The translations under genes and the position numbers were made by a program. Below, in pieces: positions 1-7,664 of a stretch of 31,079 bases of DNA. The stretch lies in the NCBI GenBank assembly GCA_046346965.1, contig JAXMHB010000029.1:1-31079 (forward strand). The letters run 5' to 3'. The notes below the pieces were generated by a model. That model had not been told where the DNA came from. It searched no databases and was given only the letters and a program-made list of their open reading frames with translations. The DNA is from JAXMHB01 sp046346965. Lineage in GTDB: Bacteria; Pseudomonadota; Gammaproteobacteria; Xanthomonadales; SZUA-5. Position 1 is the stretch's first letter. The number at the start of each line of letters is the position of its first letter.

Positions 1-995
1 TGGCCGGCACGGCCGGCGGGGTGCACTGGCCGACGCCATCGATGAAGCTCGGATTGGTGCCGGCCGGGTCCAGATGGTCGCGCATCCGCGTGCTGGCGGT
101 CCCCAGCCCGTCCCAGGAATGGAACAGCCCGCCGTATTGGTCGCGCAGACTCGCGCCGGTGGCGCCGCAGGATGAGGGTCCACCCGACAGTACGCCGACC
201 AGACGGCGATTGGCGTTGTACAGCGGCGAACCGGAGGAACCCGGCTCGGTGACGCCAGGCGTGATGCTGGTGGGCGGATTGACGATGTTCGGCAACACCG
301 GCGGAGTCGGATCCCAATTCGCCTGCCAGTGCACGCCACTGGCGCCGGAGATGTTGTCCACCACCATCGGCACCTCGACGAAGGTGATGCGCTTCTCGTC
401 GACGCTCGGGTGGTGAATGCTGGCGCACAGCCCGCTGGTAGAGGCCGGCTGTCCCGGGGTGGCGGCGCACGGGGTGGGTGGCGCGCTGCGATCCCAGCCG
501 GCCCAGTACAGATTCAGGCTGCTCTGCGTCGCGCTCGGCGCCAGCGTGATCAGCGTCCAGTCCGAACGCGTTCCGGCCGGGGTCGATCCGGAGAAGGGGT
601 TGTTGGTGCTGGCGAGGAAGCTCTGTCCGGCCAGCGTGGTGTTGGGCTTGGGAATCGGCGTGCCGCTCGCGGTGGAGCCCGGCGTGCGACAGGTCGGATT
701 CTCGTAGTTGAAGTAGGCGAGCACACTGGCCACGTTGGCGCTGGTGATGCCGCAATGGGTGGCGGTGGCAAACAGCAATCGGCGGTCGCCGTTGGTGTTG
801 TTGACCAGCGATCCGGTGCAGGTATCGGTACCGCCGACCGTGATCGCCGCCACTGCGCGCCGCGGCTCGTTCCACGGATCGTCGCTGGCCAGACAGGCCA
901 CGTCCATATTGCAGGAACCGGATTTGCAGAATTTGCTCGCCGCGCCAAAGCCGCGGTAGCCCTGAGATCGGGTGCGAGGCGGCGTCGCCCGGCGT
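1..995 (-). pseudogene. Lysyl-endopeptidase-like serine protease, 5'-truncated and running off the window
   Basis: Translating the reverse strand gives about 330 residues of a chymotrypsin-fold protease resembling Achromobacter protease I (lysyl endopeptidase). Visible landmarks are SGSCNMDVACL at the start of the mature enzyme, the catalytic His in ATATHCG (codon near 755), a candidate catalytic Asp in RSDWTLI, and the catalytic Ser in EPGSSGSPLYN (near 235). Many cysteines suggest an exported, disulfide-bonded enzyme. Family members carry a signal peptide and a long propeptide, but here the frame is closed by a TGA at about 996-998, only some ten residues before the GYRGFG segment that resembles the end of the propeptide. 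No plausible start codon or ribosome site precedes the mature part, and the preceding gene ends within a few bases. I read it as a gene decapitated by a deletion or rearrangement. An assembly error is the alternative. The 3' end lies outside the window. Confidence 0.75.
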
Positions 996-1001
996 CAGCG
1001 A

Positions 1002-2264
1002 TCAATGCGCAGGAGAGATCGACTCGCCATCGACCGTAGACCGGCAACGCATCAGCGCCCAAAGGCTCAGCAGTGCGGCCAGCGCGATCACACCCGCCGC
1101 CACCGGCGTCAGCTGCAGGCCGCCGAACCAACGCAGATCCGTGGCCATCCATAGCGTCAGCAGCATCCGCAGCGCTTCCAGCGCCGTGCCGGCTTGACGT
1201 TGGCGCGGGCTGCTGCCCATCAACAGCCCGATCGCCAGCACCGCCGTACTCAGGTAGGCGATGTAGGGCAGCTGATCGGCGATCGGCACGACCGGCGCCA
1301 GCGTGATCAGGTGCACCACCATCGCCGGCATCAGCGCGTGCTGCGCCAAGGCGTACTCGCCGATCCGGTGATCGACTGGCACTGCAAAGCGCGCTGCGCC
1401 GAGATCGAAGTCGCCGACGCCCCGGGACCCTTGCGGCGTCCACCCCGGATGCCGGAACCCAAGGCGCAGGCGATCTGCCCAACGCATCGAGCTTGCGCTG
1501 CGCAGCAGCCGCGTCAGCGTGTGCAGATTCACCCACAGCGGATTCCAGCTCAGCACCGGGTCGCGCGTGCCGTAACGCACTGGCTCGCGCTCCTCGGCGT
1601 AGCTGCCGTGCAGGTGGTCCCACAGCATCAAAATGCCGCCGTAGTTCTTGTCCAGATACGGCGTGTTGACGCCGTGGTGGACGCGGTGATTCGAGGGCGA
1701 GCCGAAGCAGCGATCAAACCAACCGAGGCGGCCGATGCGCTCGGTGTGGATCCAGAACTGGTACAGCAGATTCAGCAGTGCGGCGACCGCGTACACCGTG
1801 GGCGGGATGCCGGCGACGGCCAGCGGCAGCGCGAACAGCCAGGTCCACAGATGCATGCTGGCGGTCGGCACACGCAGCGCGGTGGACAGATTGAAGCGCT
1901 CGCTGGAATGGTGCACCACGTGCGAGGCCCACAGCAGATTCCACTCGTGACCCATGCGGTGCTGCCAGTAGTAGGTGTAGTCGTACAGCAGCAGGCCGAA
2001 GGCCCAGGTCCACCAGGCCGCCAGCGGCCACTGCGCCAGCGCGCAATGGGTGTACACGGCGCTGTAGATCGCCAAGCGGATCAGGATGCTGAGCACGCCG
2101 ATGGCGGTGTTGAGATTGGCGACGCCCAGACTGGTCACGGTATCGCGCCAGTCGTAGAGATCGCGCCGCTGCCACCACGCCAGCGCCGCATCCAGATACA
2201 CCGCCGCGTAAAAGAAGGGCAGCACGATCGAGGCGATCAGGGCGTTGGCGTTGGGGTGATCCAC
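1002..2264 (-). CDS. Fatty acid hydroxylase / sterol desaturase family membrane protein
   Basis: A 420-residue integral membrane protein of the ERG3/fatty-acid-hydroxylase superfamily, whose members use a di-iron centre held by histidine boxes to hydroxylate or desaturate lipids. All boxes are present: HRMGH (102-106), HVVHH (115-119) and HRVHH (193-197), with a further DHLHGSY near 216-222. Hydrophobic helices flank them, and the layout resembles alkylglycerol-monooxygenase-like bacterial members. After the catalytic half (about 1-265) there is a second hydrophobic region (about 310-410, roughly four predicted helices) with no metal ligands, making the protein longer than simple family members. 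The start is a GTG with no good Shine-Dalgarno sequence, and no better in-frame start is visible upstream. It lies 44 bases downstream of the LacI-type gene on the same strand, so co-transcription is likely. The substrate cannot be told from the sequence. Confidence 0.85.
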   Translation of the reverse strand: MDHPNANALIASIVLPFFYAAVYLDAALAWWQRRDLYDWRDTVTSLGVANLNTAIGVLSILIRLAIYSAVYTHCALAQWPLAAWWTWAFGLLLYDYTYYWQHRMGHEWNLLWASHVVHHSSERFNLSTALRVPTASMHLWTWLFALPLAVAGIPPTVYAVAALLNLLYQFWIHTERIGRLGWFDRCFGSPSNHRVHHGVNTPYLDKNYGGILMLWDHLHGSYAEEREPVRYGTRDPVLSWNPLWVNLHTLTRLLRSASSMRWADRLRLGFRHPGWTPQGSRGVGDFDLGAARFAVPVDHRIGEYALAQHALMPAMVVHLITLAPVVPIADQLPYIAYLSTAVLAIGLLMGSSPRQRQAGTALEALRMLLTLWMATDLRWFGGLQLTPVAAGVIALAALLSLWALMRCRSTVDGESISPAH

Positions 2265-2308
2265 GGCGTGAGTGTAGCGCGCGGAGCGCGCCGGCTGACC
2301 GCGTCGCC

Positions 2309-3334
2309 TCAGCTGCCGCAGGAGCGCCTGACGACCACGCGCGCCGGCAGCATCTGGCTGCTGACCTGCTCGCCGCGGATCTGTCGCAGCAGCACGTCCA
2401 CCAGCACCTCGCCGGCGCGCTTGGTGTCCTGCGAGACCGTGGTCAGCGGCGGATGCGCGAAGCTGGCCATCGGGATGTCGTCAAAGCCGACCACGGCGAC
2501 GTCCTCGGGCACGCGCAGGCCGCGTTCGACCAGCGCACGCATGGCGCCAATCGCCATCAGATCGCTGGCCGCAAACACCGCATCGAACTGCTCGCCGCGC
2601 GCCAGCAGTTCCTCCAGCGCCTGCTGGCCGACGAGCTCGGTGGAATCGGAGGCATCCGCCTGCGCCTCCGGCCGCAGCGCGATGCCGGCCGCGCTCAGCG
2701 CCTCGCAATGGCCGCGGTAGCGGTCGAAGAACTCCGGGCAGCCCGGCGCGGCGGTGCCGATGAAGGCGATCCGGCGGCGGCCGCGCGCCAGCAGGTGCTC
2801 GGTGATCGCGCGTCCGCCCTGCACATTGTCGCAGCCTATCGAGATCTCGGCCTGGCCCTCGGCGACCGCGCCCCAGCGCACGAAGTGCGTGCCCTGCTGC
2901 ACCAGCCGCTCGAACTTGGGACGGGCGATCAGGTAATCGCCATAGCCGAGCAGGATCAATCCGTCCGCCTTGTGGCTGTCCTGGTAATCGGCATGCCAGT
3001 CATCCGACAGCTGCTGGAAAGACACGAGCAGATCGTAGCCCTGGCGCGCGCAGGCGCGGGTGATCGAGCCCAGCATGGACATGAAGAAGGGATTGATCAG
3101 CGAGTCGTCCGAGGTCGGATCTTCGAACAGCAGCAGCGCCAGCGTCACCGAGTGCTGGCGGCGCAGATTCGAGGCGTTCTTGTCGACCTTGTAGTTGAGC
3201 TCTTTGGCGATCGCCTGGATGCGTCGGCGCGTCTCCGCACTGACCAGCGGACTGCCGCGCAGCGCTCTGGATACCGTGGCTTGGGAGACGCCGGCCTGGT
3301 AGGCAATGTCGAAAGAGGTCGGTTTGCCTTTCAT
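2309..3334 (-). CDS. LacI-family transcriptional regulator
   Basis: 341 residues, normal for the family. Residues about 6-55 form the LacI helix-turn-helix and hinge helix (DIAYQAGVSQATVSRALRG followed by VSAETRRRIQAIAKELNY). The rest is a periplasmic-binding-protein-like effector domain with typical segments: DNVQGGRAITEHLL, FAASDLMAIGAMRAL and VAVVGFDDIPMASFAHPPLT. LacI proteins usually repress sugar or nucleoside utilisation genes and respond to a small ligand. Here no transporter or sugar enzyme is adjacent. The only gene in the same direction is the desaturase-like gene 44 bases downstream, which may be its target or merely co-transcribed. Upstream lies the repeat-rich region at 3335-3796, which must contain its promoter. 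The family is certain; effector and regulon are unknown. Confidence 0.93.
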   Translation of the reverse strand: MKGKPTSFDIAYQAGVSQATVSRALRGSPLVSAETRRRIQAIAKELNYKVDKNASNLRRQHSVTLALLLFEDPTSDDSLINPFFMSMLGSITRACARQGYDLLVSFQQLSDDWHADYQDSHKADGLILLGYGDYLIARPKFERLVQQGTHFVRWGAVAEGQAEISIGCDNVQGGRAITEHLLARGRRRIAFIGTAAPGCPEFFDRYRGHCEALSAAGIALRPEAQADASDSTELVGQQALEELLARGEQFDAVFAASDLMAIGAMRALVERGLRVPEDVAVVGFDDIPMASFAHPPLTTVSQDTKRAGEVLVDVLLRQIRGEQVSSQMLPARVVVRRSCGS

Positions 3335-3400
3335 CAGCAGCGCGGGCAGCCCTGGAAGGCCGCTAGTTTACGCCACGGCACTGGCGCCAGCGTGGAGGCG

Positions 3401-3456
3401 GGTCCTTCGTGGCGTCAGGCCAGTCTGATCGCCATGGCGCCATCGGGACCGAGGCG
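3401..3456. repeat. 56-bp direct repeat, copy 1
   Basis: This segment recurs in the same orientation at 3697-3752 with three mismatches by eye (53/56). It begins GGTCCTTCGTGGCGTCAGG and ends GGGACCGAGGCG. Ends such as GGTCC and GGACC can pair, and it contains CGCCATGGCG, so each copy may itself fold. It lies between the lacI-type gene and mobA. Confidence 0.85.
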
Positions 3457-3545
3457 CTGAACATGGTCGCCAGCGTCTCCAGCTGGGAGCGCAAACACAG
3501 CAGGAACCGGGCGACATCCGCGCGCTGGCCATTGCTTGAATGGGG

Positions 3546-3686
3546 GACGCAAAGGACGCAAAGGGGCGCAAAGCACGCAAAGTCAAGGAAGCTCTGATCA
3601 GAGCTTCCTTAAGCCAAATCAATGAACTGCTTCTGCTTCCTGAGCTTCTCTTGCGTCCTTCGCGGACCTTTGCGTGCTTTGCGTGC
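3546..3686. repeat. CGCAAAG-array inverted repeat element with central perfect palindrome
   Basis: The left arm (3546-3582) holds tandem ACGCAAAG/GCGCAAAG units. The right arm (about 3650-3686) holds the reverse complement (CTTTGCGTGC type units), so the whole forms a long imperfect hairpin. Inside, 3585-3610 is a perfect 26-bp palindrome centred on CTGATCAG. No conserved open reading frame fits it. Similar CGCAAAG arrays occur between genes in many environmental bacteria (general recollection, function unknown to me). It may be a mobile non-autonomous element or a structured leader of the mobA transcript. Confidence 0.75.
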
Positions 3687-3696
3687 ACCAATACAG

Positions 3697-3752
3697 GGTC
3701 TTTCGTAGCGTCAGGCCAGTCTGATCGCCATGGCGCCACCGGGACCGAGGCG
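3697..3752. repeat. 56-bp direct repeat, copy 2
   Basis: Second copy of the repeat at 3401-3456, in the same orientation. It ends about 44 bases before the mobA start codon, so it is probably part of the mobA promoter or leader. The two copies bracket the CGCAAAG element, a spacing of 240 bases. Confidence 0.85.
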
Positions 3753-3796
3753 GTCGGCGCATTGTCATCGCCGCCGACCGGGTTCAAGATGCGCGC

Positions 3797-4375
3797 ATGG
3801 ACAGCGGAGCCGAGTGTCTGGGTGTGGTGCTGGCCGGCGGCCGTTCGCAGCGGATGGGCGCCGACAAGGCCCGGCTGCGCTGGCGCGGCCAGAGCCTGCT
3901 CGATCACGCGCTGGAGCAATTGCGCGGCGCTGGCTGCACGCGCGTGCTGGTCAGCGGCGCCTACCAGCAGTATCCGCACGTGGCCGATCGCTATCCCGAG
4001 CGCGGCCCGCTCGGTGGCCTGGCCAGCATCGCCGAGGAAGCCCCGGAGACGCGCTGGCTGGTGGTGGCGATCGACCAGCCGCTGGTGGACGCGGCGATGC
4101 TGCGGCCGCTGATCAGCGGTTTGCAGACCGGCCTCGACAGCGCGCGCGGCATCTGCCGCTACGGCGAGGAGCCGTTGCCGATGGCGTTGATGGTGCAGCC
4201 GGCGACGCGCCAGTGGCTGCGCACGGCGGTGCAGAGCGCCACCGGCCACCGCTCGCTCAAGGCCTTGCACGATGCGCTGCGCGTCTACACGCTGCCGGCC
4301 GATGCCGGCGTGCGTGCGCGCCTGCGCGGCGCCAACACGCCGGCCGAGTGGCATGCATTACTTTCGATGGGTTGA
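3797..4375 (+). CDS. mobA: MobA-like molybdenum cofactor guanylyltransferase
   Basis: 192 residues, matching the usual MobA length. MobA is a cytoplasmic enzyme that transfers GMP from GTP to molybdopterin-bound molybdenum to make the guanine dinucleotide cofactor. Residues 12-24 carry the nucleotide-binding signature LAGGRSQRMGADK with the conserved lysine at 24. RGPLGGLASI (69-78) matches the second family motif, and Asp93 in VVAIDQPL takes the metal-binding aspartate position. No other molybdenum-cofactor gene is in the window, so it stands alone, as mobA often does. The amidohydrolase pair starts 69 bases downstream on the same strand and could be co-transcribed, though no functional link is evident. 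CTP-using MocA-type relatives share the fold, but the small size and RMGADK motif favour MobA. Confidence 0.85.
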   Translation: MDSGAECLGVVLAGGRSQRMGADKARLRWRGQSLLDHALEQLRGAGCTRVLVSGAYQQYPHVADRYPERGPLGGLASIAEEAPETRWLVVAIDQPLVDAAMLRPLISGLQTGLDSARGICRYGEEPLPMALMVQPATRQWLRTAVQSATGHRSLKALHDALRVYTLPADAGVRARLRGANTPAEWHALLSMG

Positions 4376-4444
4376 CGTCGGCGCAGTCGCGCGCCGATAA
4401 GCGAACGCGCTGGCGCCAAGGGCGGCGCCGTTCGGGGAACCCAC

Positions 4445-7400
4445 ATGAAGCTACGCAACGCGCCGCTGGCGCGCCGCGCTCTGTTGCTGTCGCTGCTGTT
4501 GGCCGGCGGCGCCGAGGCGCAGGTCGACACCACGCCGCAGCAAGGACTGGCCGAGCATCCGGCTCGCCACTACAGCATCGTCGGCGTCGACATCGTCATC
4601 GCCCCCGGCAAGCGCATCGCCGGCGGCAGCATCGAAGTCCGCGATGGCCTGATCGTCGATGTGCGCAAGGGCCGCTACGTGGCGCCCGGCGCCACGCTGG
4701 TCGAGGCCGGCGGCAAGACCGTGTATCCGGGCTTCATCGACATCCACGGCAGCTACGGCATCAATGCCAAGGCGCCCTGTCGCGGACCGGCCGGTCCGGC
4801 GGGTGGCGGTGGCGGCGGGCGGCGCGGCGGCATGGGCGCCGATGCGCAGAGCCCGAGCCCGGCGTCGGCGCAACACTGGAATGACCGCGTCTGCCCGGAG
4901 CGCGACAGCAGCCGCGCGCTGACGCTGGACGATGACGCCGCGCAGAGCCTGCGCCGCATCGGCTTTGGCGCCAGCGTCGCCGCGCCCGCCGCCGGCGTGC
5001 TGCGCGGTCAGGCTGCGCTGCTCTCGTTGCGCGACGACCCGACGCCGCAGAACAGCCTGCTGGCGGCGAATGTGCTGCAAACCGCTGCCTTCGAAGCCGA
5101 CTTCAGCTTTGGCGGCGTGTACCCCGGCTCCAAGATGGGCGCCATCGCGCTGATCCGGCAGTCGCTCTATGACACCCGCTGGCTGCAGGCGCTGCGTCAG
5201 TGGCAGCAAAAGCACCCGGGCGAGCGCGCCGAAGCCAATGCCGCGCTGGACGCCCTGCAGCCGGTGCTGGCCGGTCAGCAGCCGCTGCTATTCGATGCCG
5301 ACGACGAACTGGATGTGGTGCGCGCCGCCAAGATCGCGGCGGAGTTCCAGCTGCAGAAGGCGCTGGTGTTTGGCATCGGCACCGAGTACCGCGTGCTCGA
5401 TCAGCTGCCGGCGACGGTGGGTCTGGTGCTGCCGCTCAATTTCCCGACAGCGCCCACCGCCGAAGACGCCGAGAGCGCGCTCGAGATCAGCCTGGCCGAA
5501 CTCGAACAATGGCGCTATGCGCCGTACAACCCGCGTCAGGTGGCGGCTGCCGGTCGCAGTTTTGCCTTCACGCTGGCCGGACTGGAGCAGCCCGCCGAGG
5601 CCTTCTGGCCGGCGCTGCGCAAAGCGGTGCGCTATGGGCTGAGCGAGGATCAGGCACTGGCGGCGCTGACCACGACGCCGGCCGGCTGGCTCGGCGAGAG
5701 CCGGCGCCTGGGTCGCATCGAGGCCGGCCAGATCGCCAATCTGATCGTCGCCGACGGCAGCCTGTTCAGCAGCGACGAGGCGCGCATTTATGAGGTCTAC
5801 GTCGACGGTCAGCGCGATCAGGTGCGGCCGTTCGATGCGCCCGAGATCAAGGGCCAGTGGGCGCTCAGCTGGGTCGGCGGCCAGGGCCCGGCCAGCTGGA
5901 TCATCGAGGGCAGCGAGGCCGCCCTGAGCTTCAAGCTCGGCGAGCACAAAGGCAGCGGCAAGCTGAAGGACGACCGCGTGCTGATCAACCTGCCGGCTGC
6001 CGCGCTCGGTGGCAGCGCCGACGAGCGCGCCGCGCTGGAAGCGACGCTCAGCAAGGATCGACTGGACGGCCGCTGGCTGCTGGCCGACGGCCGCGTGCGC
6101 AGCTTCAGTGCGACGCGCACCGGTGACGCGCCGAAGGAAGCGCCGAAGGACGAGGCGAAGCAGGGCGCGGACGGTGACGCCAGCGCGGCTGCGGGTGACG
6201 CCGGCAAGCAGGATGCGCCGAAGGCGCCGCCGCCGTTTCCGGCCACGCCGCGCTATCCGGCCGGCGAGTACGGTCGCACCGGGCTGCCGCCGGAGATTCC
6301 GGCGCTGGTGATCCGTGGCGCCACCGTGTGGATGGCGGGCGATGCGCCGTTGAGCAACACCGATGTGCTGGTCGAACGCGGCAAGATCCGCGCAATCGGG
6401 TCGGCGCTGAAGGCGCCTGCCGGCGCCGTGGAAGTGGACGGCCGCGGCAAGCATTTGTCGCCGGGCCTGATCGACGCGCACTCGCATATCGCCGGCAGCG
6501 GCAACATCAACGAGCCCAGCCACGCGATCACCTCCGAGGTGCGCATCGGCGACATCATCGATCCCACCGACATCAACATCTACCGCGAGCTGGCCGGCGG
6601 CACTACCACCTCGCACGTGCTGCACGGCTCGGCCAATCCGATCGGCGGCCAGGCGCAGCTGATCAAGCATCGCTGGGGTGCCGGCGCCGAAGCGCTCAAG
6701 TTTGCCGGCGCCACGCCCTCGATCAAGTTCGCCCTCGGCGAGAACGTCAAGCAGTCGAACTGGGGCATGGTGGCGGTGCCGCGCTATCCGCAGACGCGCA
6801 TGGGCGTCGAACAGCTGCTCAAGGATGCCTTCGTGCAGGCGGCCGCCTACGCCAAGGCGCGCGAGCGCAAGGACGGGCCGCCGCAGCGGCGCGATCTGCG
6901 CCTGGAAGCGCTGGCCGAGATCCTCGCGCACCAGCGCATGGTGCACATCCATTCCTATCGCCAGGACGAGATCCTGATGTTCGCGCGGCTCTCGCATGCG
7001 CTGGGATTCGAGGTCGCCGCCTTCCAGCACGTGCTGGAGGGTTACAAGGTGGCGGACGTGCTGGCCGAGGTGCATGCCGGCGCCAGCACCTTCGCCGACT
7101 GGTGGGGCTTCAAGATGGAGACCATCGACGCGATTCCGTACAACGCCGGCATCCTGACCGCCGAGGGCGTGATCACCTCGCTGAACTCCGACAGCAATGA
7201 TCTCGGCCGCCGGCTCAACACCGAGGCCGGCAAGATGGTCAAGTACAGCGGCCTGAGCGAGACCCAGGCGCTGGCGCTGGTGACTTTGAACCCGGCCAAG
7301 CAGTTGCGCGTGGATGATCGCGTCGGCTCCATCGAGGTCGGCAAGGACGCCGATCTGGTGCTGTGGAGCGCAGCGCCGCTGTCCAGCTATGCGCGTCCGC

Positions 7401-7663
7401 AAAAAGTGTGGATCGACGGTCGCGAGTACTTCGATGTGCAGGCCGATTTGGCCGAGCAGCAGCGCGTCGCCAGCGCGCGCGCCGAGCTGCTGCAGGCCGC
7501 CCTGGCCGAGGCGGAAGCCCCCGCAGGCGCGCGCGGCCCGGGTCAGCGCCCCAAGCTGATGATCGATCCGAACCAGTACCGCGTACTCAACTCCACGCTG
7601 GCGGCCTTGCGCGGCGCCTATCACAACGGCGAAGCCGTGCACTATTGCCAGGGAGGCCACTGA
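4445..7663 (+). CDS. Secreted double-module amidohydrolase-family protein
   Basis: 1072 residues with a signal peptide (MKLRNAPLARRALLLSLLLA, likely cut after AEA). Two amidohydrolase modules are fused. Module 1 (about 45-455) has the metal-site segment altered: FIDIHGSYG keeps His101 but has Ser103 where the HxH motif needs its second His. A linker (about 465-620), with a beta-rich stretch and a Lys/Ala/Pro-rich charged segment, leads to module 2 (about 625-1045). Module 2 retains the set: HSH at 679-681, His834/His836 in VHIHSYRQDE, His862 in FQHVLEG and Asp916 in NSDSND, followed by the usual C-terminal strand region LNPAKQLRVDDRVGSIEVGKD in shortened form. This suggests a periplasmic or exported metal-dependent hydrolase (imidazolonepropionase/prolidase-like group) with one active and one probably inactive module. 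ATG is preceded by GGGGAA. The substrate is unknown. Confidence 0.88.
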   Translation: MKLRNAPLARRALLLSLLLAGGAEAQVDTTPQQGLAEHPARHYSIVGVDIVIAPGKRIAGGSIEVRDGLIVDVRKGRYVAPGATLVEAGGKTVYPGFIDIHGSYGINAKAPCRGPAGPAGGGGGGRRGGMGADAQSPSPASAQHWNDRVCPERDSSRALTLDDDAAQSLRRIGFGASVAAPAAGVLRGQAALLSLRDDPTPQNSLLAANVLQTAAFEADFSFGGVYPGSKMGAIALIRQSLYDTRWLQALRQWQQKHPGERAEANAALDALQPVLAGQQPLLFDADDELDVVRAAKIAAEFQLQKALVFGIGTEYRVLDQLPATVGLVLPLNFPTAPTAEDAESALEISLAELEQWRYAPYNPRQVAAAGRSFAFTLAGLEQPAEAFWPALRKAVRYGLSEDQALAALTTTPAGWLGESRRLGRIEAGQIANLIVADGSLFSSDEARIYEVYVDGQRDQVRPFDAPEIKGQWALSWVGGQGPASWIIEGSEAALSFKLGEHKGSGKLKDDRVLINLPAAALGGSADERAALEATLSKDRLDGRWLLADGRVRSFSATRTGDAPKEAPKDEAKQGADGDASAAAGDAGKQDAPKAPPPFPATPRYPAGEYGRTGLPPEIPALVIRGATVWMAGDAPLSNTDVLVERGKIRAIGSALKAPAGAVEVDGRGKHLSPGLIDAHSHIAGSGNINEPSHAITSEVRIGDIIDPTDINIYRELAGGTTTSHVLHGSANPIGGQAQLIKHRWGAGAEALKFAGATPSIKFALGENVKQSNWGMVAVPRYPQTRMGVEQLLKDAFVQAAAYAKARERKDGPPQRRDLRLEALAEILAHQRMVHIHSYRQDEILMFARLSHALGFEVAAFQHVLEGYKVADVLAEVHAGASTFADWWGFKMETIDAIPYNAGILTAEGVITSLNSDSNDLGRRLNTEAGKMVKYSGLSETQALALVTLNPAKQLRVDDRVGSIEVGKDADLVLWSAAPLSSYARPQKVWIDGREYFDVQADLAEQQRVASARAELLQAALAEAEAPAGARGPGQRPKLMIDPNQYRVLNSTLAALRGAYHNGEAVHYCQGGH

Positions 7664-7664
7664 G

